Shown here: positions 1-5,036 of the stretch, one piece after another
How positions within the stretch are numbered: the stretch's first letter is position 1
Layout of the letters: the number at the start of each line of letters is the position of its first letter
Origin: Deltaproteobacteria bacterium
GTDB taxonomy: Bacteria > Myxococcota_A > Polyangia > JAAYKL01
Direction of reading: 5' to 3'
Length of the DNA stretch: 6,337 nt
Assembly: GCA_011389755.1 (NCBI GenBank)
Contig: JAABTR010000504.1
Location: 1-6,337, forward strand
Made by a program: the position numbers and the translations under genes
Notes under the pieces: model-generated
What the model saw: only the letters and a program-made list of their open reading frames with translations
Database searches by the model: none
Told to the model about the DNA's origin: nothing

Positions 1-3000
1 ATCCCGCTTGACGACAACTGGCTGACCACCGGCTACCAGCTCTACTACATCGGCTACGACGCGCTGCGCTCCGAGGTGGCGATTCCCCTGCCCACGGGCG
101 GCAACGCCACCTCCCTCGACTACGAGTTCTTGGCCAGCAACCAGATAGTGGACGACTACCGCCTCACCTCGACCGAGGACTTTAGAAACCACTACGAAGC
201 GGTGTGGCTCGAAGGGCGCACCGAAGATCAAAGGGGCGTCATCGTCTACAACACCGCGGACGAGCGGTACGAGTCGAAGGAGGTCTACCGGCTCGTCATC
301 CCGTCGGACAACGCTCGCCCGAATCCCCAGGCCGTGCTCTTCCCGGCGGCGCCGCAACCGGACGACCCCAAGGCGACAGGCGGCATGGAGCTGGGCGACA
401 GCATGCTGGCGGCCATGCGCATCAAACCGGCGGGCCAGCCCGAGGAGTCCCGGCTCTTGTACCAAAAAGAGTGGATCACCTTCGAGACCTCCGACCAGTT
501 CCGTATCGTCGAGATGGTGGAAGAGACGAGCCGGAGAAACGTGGATGGCGAAATGAAACCCGCCTACGTGGTCAAGGTCGTCCACACCCCGCAGGGCTAT
601 GATGGGTCCGACTGCTGGGACCTCAACCGCAACAGCGCCTGCGACGACAACGAGGACAAAAACGGGGAAGACGGCTGCACCGTGGATGACTGCTACCCGG
701 TGGAGGTCGACAACCTGTTTCTGCGCTTCAACTCGGACGCCTACGCGGCCGACATCAAGGTCTCCTCTCCCGGAGCCGAGATCACCGTGCCCACCACGCT
801 GAACCCGGCCATCACCGAGGAGGCTGGCCTGGCCAAAAACGTGGAGCTGGCGGTGAGCTACACCTCCACCGCTCCGTTCGTCAAAATCCGGGTCACAAGC
901 CCCGTGAACAATAAACCCATCCCCGCCGGAACCGAGATCGCCGAGATCGTGTTTCGCCCGCGGGGCAAAGGCGCAGCCGGGCTCAGGCTCGAGCAGCGCC
1001 GCCGATATCAGCAGCTCTTCATCAAGGATCTCGCGTTCGACGAGGTCGCGCCCTTTGAGGTGGATCGAAGCCACCTGGAGCAGGTCTCACAGGCGGTCTT
1101 CTCCCCGAACGGAAAACGGCTGGCCCTGGCGGGCATCCAAGGCGCTAGGCCCGTGGTGGTGGTCACGCAGGATCTCGCCGGCACCAGCGATCTCGACAAA
1201 ATCTCGACCCTGCCCATGCGGGTGGAGGGCATGGACTGGACGAGTATGGAGGCCTACTATCCGTGCCACTGGATAGGCGGGCTCAAAGATCCGAGCTCCA
1301 AGCTCTTCGGCAGCGCCTTCGAGGGCGGGCTCGACGAAATCAAGCTCTACAGCTACGTGCGCGGGGCCGAGGCCATCGCGTCCGAGGCGGCCCGCGGCAA
1401 AGCCTGGCTCGAAAAGACCGGGCGCGACGGCGAGCTCTCGAAGAGAGAACAGCCCTGCATCACCGACCTGGACTGTCCGCCCTACGAGCTGTGCGACCTA
1501 GGCCAGTGTAACGTGCACCCCTGCGATCCGGACGACGCCGACTCCTGTGAGGTGGGCCGCGGCCAGTGCACCTTGATGCCGGTGCCGGTGGGCCTCGAGC
1601 ACGAAGAGAGCTTCGAGTGGGTCTGCGCCGTGGAGTGCGACAGCGACCGGCGCTGCTTCGAGCAAGAGTGCCTCAGCGGCCCATGCCGCTTCTGCGACAT
1701 CGGGACCCGCTCGTGCAACGAGTGCCGCTGGACCCAGGAGAAGATCTCCGGGGAGATCACCCTCGAGTACATCGAAGGATGCCCGGACAGAAACAGCTTC
1801 ATGTGTCAGGACGGAAGCTGCATCACCGAGTGCTACGAGTTTGAAAACGGCGAAGCCGTCTACCTGTGCGACCCGGCGCTCGAGTTTTGCAACCAGGGTC
1901 GCTGCCAGATGTTCGAGTGGGAGTGGAACGACTTTGCCCCGGCGACGTTCAACGGGCTGGGCGAGGTTCAATACAAAAACGGCGACCGCTACACCACCGC
2001 CATCGACCAGCTCTACCCGGTGGAGATCACCGCCTTCGGCGTGGAGGATTACTTAAACCCGCCGGAGATCATCGTGGAAGGCAAGTACGACAAAGTCTAC
2101 GGCGGGAAATGGTTCGATATCGGGTCGGTGCGGGTCTACAACAAAAATGAGGTGGAGGCGGAAAACAACACCTACGTGGTCAATTCCCCTCATCCCATAA
2201 CGGAGCTCCGGCTGCGGCTCATCAGCCCGCCTTACGAGAACTATAACGCCGGCTCCACCGGACTCATGCATGGCGCGGAGCAGTTCTTTTGCTGCTCCCA
2301 CTGGTCAGCCGACGGGACCCAGTGTCTGGAAAGAGATCCAGGCGCCTGCACCTACCGGCCGACGGGCAGCCGCGCCAACATCGGATATCCGGTGGGCATC
2401 CCGACTCGGGCCGCGCGCAAGGCGTGTGCCGATAGGGGGCTTGCGAATTGCAATTACGTAGAGAACAAAGAAATCGATGGCCATCTTTGGGGGGGGCATC
2501 ACGCTTTGGTTGTCAAGAAGGTCACCGTAAACGGCTCCTCATTGAAACCGAAGAGCAATCTCGTTTGTTCCTACGAAGGCGATATCCAGCCGGTCGTAAA
2601 TACCAAGGTTAAAGGCGAGGAGTACAGCGTTCAAAAACGGCTGTTTTTCGGAAATATCCAGAGCGAAAACTCGAATCAAAAGGACTATTTCTTTTCTGAC
2701 TATTCCGGGTCGACGCAGCTCATCGAGCGCGTGTCCAAGTCGAAAAAGCCACCCACATGGTGGCTGCTCAACTGCACCCTCGCCGACCAGAGCGGCGAAG
2801 ACAAGATGGCGAGAATCCAGTTCGAAGTGTGTTCGGACGAAACAGCCTGCAAGAGCTTATTTAAGACAAGCGGACGGGTTGGGACCTTCACAGAGACGGC
2901 AAACGCCTGCCTCGTCGAGAAGGGGACCCGCACCTCGCCGTGTTACGAGTGGATAGGGGGCGATGTCTCCATGGACTACATGATCGAAGAGCCCGAGCGC

Positions 3001-3054
3001 TACCGAACGCTCGATATCGATGTGTTTAGAAGCTTTGGATACGACCAGGAATAA
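1..3054 (+). CDS. Large cysteine-rich multidomain secreted protein (5' partial)
   Basis: The frame is open from the first base to TAA at 3052-3054, giving 1017 residues (numbered here from window codon 1). The GTG at 76 is only an internal codon: it lies in the open frame, has no ribosome binding site and opens no domain. Residues 205-231 form a Cys/Asp/Asn-rich segment beginning CWDLNRN, like calcium-binding loops in secreted proteins. Residues about 330-400 contain FSPNGKRLALAG, the signature of a PD40/WD40-like propeller blade. Residues about 424-470 (FEGGLDEIKLY at 440-450) resemble the last strands of a LamG/concanavalin-like domain. Residues 486-635 hold 22 cysteines in C-x(n)-D-x-DC patterns, implying an oxidised extracellular location. 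The last 380 residues are unrecognised apart from a CC pair and scattered cysteines. Gene 2 follows after 34 bases. A surface or periplasmic role is inferred; no enzymatic motif is visible. The export signal must lie upstream of the window. Confidence 0.9.
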   Translation: MPLDDNWLTTGYQLYYIGYDALRSEVAIPLPTGGNATSLDYEFLASNQIVDDYRLTSTEDFRNHYEAVWLEGRTEDQRGVIVYNTADERYESKEVYRLVIPSDNARPNPQAVLFPAAPQPDDPKATGGMELGDSMLAAMRIKPAGQPEESRLLYQKEWITFETSDQFRIVEMVEETSRRNVDGEMKPAYVVKVVHTPQGYDGSDCWDLNRNSACDDNEDKNGEDGCTVDDCYPVEVDNLFLRFNSDAYAADIKVSSPGAEITVPTTLNPAITEEAGLAKNVELAVSYTSTAPFVKIRVTSPVNNKPIPAGTEIAEIVFRPRGKGAAGLRLEQRRRYQQLFIKDLAFDEVAPFEVDRSHLEQVSQAVFSPNGKRLALAGIQGARPVVVVTQDLAGTSDLDKISTLPMRVEGMDWTSMEAYYPCHWIGGLKDPSSKLFGSAFEGGLDEIKLYSYVRGAEAIASEAARGKAWLEKTGRDGELSKREQPCITDLDCPPYELCDLGQCNVHPCDPDDADSCEVGRGQCTLMPVPVGLEHEESFEWVCAVECDSDRRCFEQECLSGPCRFCDIGTRSCNECRWTQEKISGEITLEYIEGCPDRNSFMCQDGSCITECYEFENGEAVYLCDPALEFCNQGRCQMFEWEWNDFAPATFNGLGEVQYKNGDRYTTAIDQLYPVEITAFGVEDYLNPPEIIVEGKYDKVYGGKWFDIGSVRVYNKNEVEAENNTYVVNSPHPITELRLRLISPPYENYNAGSTGLMHGAEQFFCCSHWSADGTQCLERDPGACTYRPTGSRANIGYPVGIPTRAARKACADRGLANCNYVENKEIDGHLWGGHHALVVKKVTVNGSSLKPKSNLVCSYEGDIQPVVNTKVKGEEYSVQKRLFFGNIQSENSNQKDYFFSDYSGSTQLIERVSKSKKPPTWWLLNCTLADQSGEDKMARIQFEVCSDETACKSLFKTSGRVGTFTETANACLVEKGTRTSPCYEWIGGDVSMDYMIEEPERYRTLDIDVFRSFGYDQE
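613..693 (+). other. Calcium-loop-like Cys/Asp/Asn segment within the first gene
   Basis: These 27 codons encode a segment that starts CWDLNRNSAC, continues DDNEDKNGEDGC and ends with DDC. The D-x-N-x-N and D-x-N-x-x-D spacing resembles calcium-binding loops of thrombospondin-type-3 or EF-hand-like repeats. The four cysteines could pair to lock the loop. Similar words are common in large secreted proteins of Myxococcota. Calcium binding is inferred from spacing only. Confidence 0.5.
1456..1905 (+). other. Cysteine-rich repeat domain encoded in the first gene
   Basis: Codons 486-635 encode 22 cysteines in 150 residues. Recurring words are CITDLDC, YELCDLGQC, CDSDRRC, CQDGSC and CNQGRC, that is, C-x(3-4)-DxDC followed by x(4-6)-C-x(3-4)-C. 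This is the small disulfide-knot style used repeatedly in exported proteins of deltaproteobacterial and myxococcal genomes. The same style recurs in the third gene (about 5550-5925), so the two proteins probably belong to one surface system. No catalytic role is indicated. Confidence 0.6.
2489..2496 (+). repeat. Homopolymeric G8 tract inside the first gene
   Basis: Eight consecutive Gs lie in frame (Trp-Gly-Gly codons, about window codon 830). Losing one G would lead to TAA at 2528-2530. Gaining one would lead to TAA at 2610-2612. Either change removes roughly the last 180 residues. Such tracts can vary by slipped-strand mispairing and are also common sites of sequencing error. The frame is intact as given. 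Confidence 0.8.
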
Positions 3055-3061
3055 AAGACCA

Positions 3062-3074
3062 ATGCGTGACGCAT
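3062..3074 (+). other. Small inverted repeat between genes 1 and 2
   Basis: ATGCG at 3062-3066 pairs perfectly with CGCAT at 3070-3074 around a TGA triloop. It ends 2 bases before the ribosome binding site of the second gene. It has no following T run, so it does not look like an intrinsic terminator. A short 5-bp stem could arise by chance. At most it might modulate translation initiation of the fibre gene. Confidence 0.35.
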
Positions 3075-3076
3075 AT

Positions 3077-3081
3077 AGGAG
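3077..3081 (+). promoter_or_regulatory. Ribosome binding site deciding the start of the fibre gene
   Basis: AGGAG sits 7 bases before ATG 3089, an ideal Shine-Dalgarno arrangement. Two other in-frame ATGs, at 3020 (inside the end of gene 1) and 3062, have no comparable site. Starting at 3089 also places a normal signal peptide at the N-terminus. Confidence 0.85.
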
Positions 3082-3088
3082 AAGATCG

Positions 3089-4957
3089 ATGGACGCGAAA
3101 GAATGGAACATAAGTGGAGCGTGGGTTGGCATCAGCCGGTACCTCGTGGTGGGCGGCTTCTTAATGATAATGGTGATTCCACGCATTGGCAACGCTGCGG
3201 CCTGCGACGCTGCGGCGGGTTATCCGTGCACCTTTCAAATTGAAAACCAGGAGATCCAAAAGGTTCCCACCTATTTCAAGTTTCAATCGAGGATCTCGCA
3301 AGCCAAGATCCCGGTGGGAGACGTGGTGTTCGACTCGGTGATCGTAAACCTCAAAAAGGGTAACAACGTCCTGTGCTCGGAGACGTTCTCCCGGGTCAAG
3401 GTGCGCGACAGCGTGCTCAACCTGGAGATAGGCCGGGGCATGGCCGACTCGTGCGGAGAGCTCGAGTCGATTGTGGCGGCGAACAACGACCTCAAGTTTC
3501 AAATCTGCATTGGCGATCAGAGCAACTGCCTCAAGCCGGTGGATCTCGCTACGGTGCCCTACGCGGTCAAGGCGAGCTACGCGGCCACGGCTCAAAAGGC
3601 CCACGCTGCCAACACTGCCGTCCAGTGCAACTACGCCCACAGGCTCACCGCCGACCGCAACCTGTTTGTCAATCAGCAGATCGGCAAAGGGTACTACGAC
3701 TTCCACACCCCGTCGGACACGACCTTTCTGGAGTGGTACGATGCCCAGTCGGTGGACTATCAGGACGGCGGCTTCATCCAGTGGGCGCCATTAGGCGCTT
3801 CCAAGAACCTGCACGTCTGCGCCCAGGACCCCGGCAGCGACAACCCCGTACCCCTGGAGGAGTTTTTGATTCACTCGACAAAGACTCAGATGATGGGAGT
3901 CGCCGTCATCGAAGGCAGCGAGGCTTCCGATGGAATGACCGGAGTGAAAGGCCTCCAGATTAAGCGCAGCGGCTTGGGTGTAACGGGCAAGGCCGACTTT
4001 TACGACGATGTCGCCATCGGCGGTGAGCCTGAGACGGATAACCGACAGTGCGATATTTACCACAAGCTGGATGTTTACGGGACTTCTGACTTTAGAGCGG
4101 ACGTGACCGTAGACGCCGCGGCTGTGACTATAGTCAATGGTCCCGCAAGTTTTTATGGTGAAACTCTCTTTGATAATAAGACCACACATAACAAAGAAGT
4201 TGTTTTTAATGAAAATGTCACAATGGGGCCATCTAAGGATTCTAGGACGTTGCTGAGATATCATAAGTTAGAAGCACGAGGGGAGTCTGTTTTTTATGAA
4301 AGAGTTCGTGTTTTGAATAATGAAAGTAATGCTTTGCAGGATGGATACTATGATTTCCATGTTGAAGGGGACGCCGCGTTTGATGATAAAGTGATTTTTA
4401 AAGGTGAGACTACCTTCTCTAAGGCATCACATACGTATTTTAAGGGATCTGTGGAATTCGATGGACCAATAACCATGCCGGGAGACTTTTATGCGACTCC
4501 GGGTCCGGATTCGGTGGAATCAGATCATATTAAGGAAAATGCTGTTAATGGCTATCACATAGACCAGCATTCTGTTGAAAATGACCAGTTGGGTTTGAAT
4601 GCAGTGCACTCAGGGAATATTAAGAATGGTGAAGTCAAGACTGAAGATATTGCCCCGGGTGCTGTAACAAATCAAAAGCTGGGTCTTGCTTGGGCGTTTG
4701 GTAAGGCAACTTTTACTGGTGAGGCCAATACCGAAGATATAGGTGGTGTTAATTCTGTTTGTTTTTTAACAGGGATTTATCCTCCAGACGTTACATTTCC
4801 TAGTTGGGGTAATGTTGTTGTTGGTCAGGGTTCCTCTTCTGATGCTTCTGGGGTTGAACGTGATATGTTCTGCAAGGTTCATTCTCGGGAGGACGGTAAA
4901 TGGTTGGTGACAGGACAGGTGGCGACTTGTAGCTATGTTTGTTTGGGTAAAGGTTGA
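3089..4957 (+). CDS. Secreted tail-fibre-like repeat protein (putative surface fibre/adhesin)
   Basis: The product is 622 residues, with the start chosen by AGGAG 7 bases upstream. Residues 1-38 look like a Sec signal peptide (hydrophobic YLVVGGFLMIMVI, then NAAA before C39). Residues about 45-165 resemble the N-terminal domain seen in many bacterial fibre-like secreted proteins, ending in the hallmark VPYAVKA (156-162) and an Ala-rich, probably helical stretch. Residues about 300-468 contain nine G-x3-F words with alternating hydrophobics, a beta-solenoid-like pattern. Residues 474-533 are six tandem decapeptides of the form x-A/S/E-V-x4-I/L-x2, as in phage tail-fibre shafts. Residues 534-622 form a head with Cys 558, 595, 614 and 618 and a C-x3-C near the end. 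No peptidase S74 chaperone domain is present. The codons change from G+C-rich to A+T-rich near residue 347. Trimeric assembly and adhesion are inferred. A phage-derived structural protein is an alternative, but the signal peptide argues for a cellular surface protein. Confidence 0.9.
   Translation: MDAKEWNISGAWVGISRYLVVGGFLMIMVIPRIGNAAACDAAAGYPCTFQIENQEIQKVPTYFKFQSRISQAKIPVGDVVFDSVIVNLKKGNNVLCSETFSRVKVRDSVLNLEIGRGMADSCGELESIVAANNDLKFQICIGDQSNCLKPVDLATVPYAVKASYAATAQKAHAANTAVQCNYAHRLTADRNLFVNQQIGKGYYDFHTPSDTTFLEWYDAQSVDYQDGGFIQWAPLGASKNLHVCAQDPGSDNPVPLEEFLIHSTKTQMMGVAVIEGSEASDGMTGVKGLQIKRSGLGVTGKADFYDDVAIGGEPETDNRQCDIYHKLDVYGTSDFRADVTVDAAAVTIVNGPASFYGETLFDNKTTHNKEVVFNENVTMGPSKDSRTLLRYHKLEARGESVFYERVRVLNNESNALQDGYYDFHVEGDAAFDDKVIFKGETTFSKASHTYFKGSVEFDGPITMPGDFYATPGPDSVESDHIKENAVNGYHIDQHSVENDQLGLNAVHSGNIKNGEVKTEDIAPGAVTNQKLGLAWAFGKATFTGEANTEDIGGVNSVCFLTGIYPPDVTFPSWGNVVVGQGSSSDASGVERDMFCKVHSREDGKWLVTGQVATCSYVCLGKG
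3986..4492 (+). repeat. G-x3-F beta-solenoid-like repeat region in the fibre gene
   Basis: The encoded residues 300-468 contain G-x3-F at 300, 331, 351, 357, 398, 419, 427, 439 and 453, with degenerate copies at 369 (K for G) and 459 (M for F). Several are followed by x3-V-x-V/F, giving alternating strand-like hydrophobics. A longer duplicated module is visible: P-x2-D-x-R-x4-YHKL-x3-G-x-S-x-F occurs at 314-335 and again at 381-402. A related word, GYYDFH, occurs at 201-206 and 419-424. The pattern fits a beta-helix or triple-stranded fibre shaft. The exact fold is not determinable by eye. Confidence 0.7.
4508..4687 (+). repeat. Six tandem decapeptide repeats (fibre stalk)
   Basis: Sixty codons encode six 10-residue units with no gaps: DSVESDHIKE, NAVNGYHIDQ, HSVENDQLGL, NAVHSGNIKN, GEVKTEDIAP and GAVTNQKLGL. 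Position 3 is always V and position 8 always I or L, so a hydrophobic residue falls every five residues. This is the familiar 'GAVTxxKIAD' type of repeat found in phage tail fibres and related bacterial surface fibres. The DNA copies are diverged, so this is not a recent nucleotide-level duplication. Confidence 0.85.
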
Positions 4958-4960
4958 TTC

Positions 4961-5017
4961 TGTTTTAGGTGTTTTGGATGTTTTTGGGTGTTTTGGCTTG
5001 GTTTGTTCTTTGGTTTG
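4961..5017 (+). other. G/T-rich intergenic spacer with a direct repeat
   Basis: Of these 57 bases all but four (A at 4967 and 4978, C at 4997 and 5008) are G or T. GGTGTTTTGG occurs exactly at 4968-4977 and 4987-4996. There is no hairpin with a T run that would indicate a terminator, and no recognisable -35/-10 pair. Five runs of at least two Gs give weak potential for a two-tier G-quadruplex. The role, if any, is unknown. Confidence 0.55.
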
Positions 5018-5024
5018 AAAGATG

Positions 5025-5030
5025 AAAGAG
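5025..5030 (+). promoter_or_regulatory. Probable ribosome binding site of the third gene
   Basis: AAAGAG ends 6 bases before ATG 5037. It is a weak but better spaced site than anything before the in-frame ATGs at 5022 or 5049. With the 5022 start the protein would gain only five residues (MKEIK) ahead of the same signal peptide. Confidence 0.5.
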
Positions 5031-5036
5031 ATTAAA

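Noticed and set aside
76..78. GTG at 76 as the start of the first gene
   Set aside because: The frame is open back to base 1, the upstream codons read as ordinary protein, and no ribosome binding site precedes the GTG. The gene is truncated by the window edge.
3020..3088. Start of the fibre gene at ATG 3020 or 3062
   Set aside because: Neither has a Shine-Dalgarno site and both add a charged, Arg-rich extension before the signal peptide. ATG 3089 has AGGAG 7 bases upstream.
3182..3208. Lipoprotein signal in the fibre protein (NAAAC)
   Set aside because: The residue three before the cysteine is Ala rather than the usual Leu/Val/Ile, and several residues separate it from the hydrophobic core. 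Ordinary signal peptidase cleavage fits better.
3161..3706. 181-residue open frame on the minus strand
   Set aside because: It is antisense to the N-terminal domain of the fibre gene and has the low-complexity Val/Leu/Arg/His composition of a shadow frame.
4954..5036. Promoter or terminator between genes 2 and 3
   Set aside because: TTGATT at 4954-4959 resembles a -35 box, but no -10-like hexamer follows at proper spacing. No stem followed by a T run is present.
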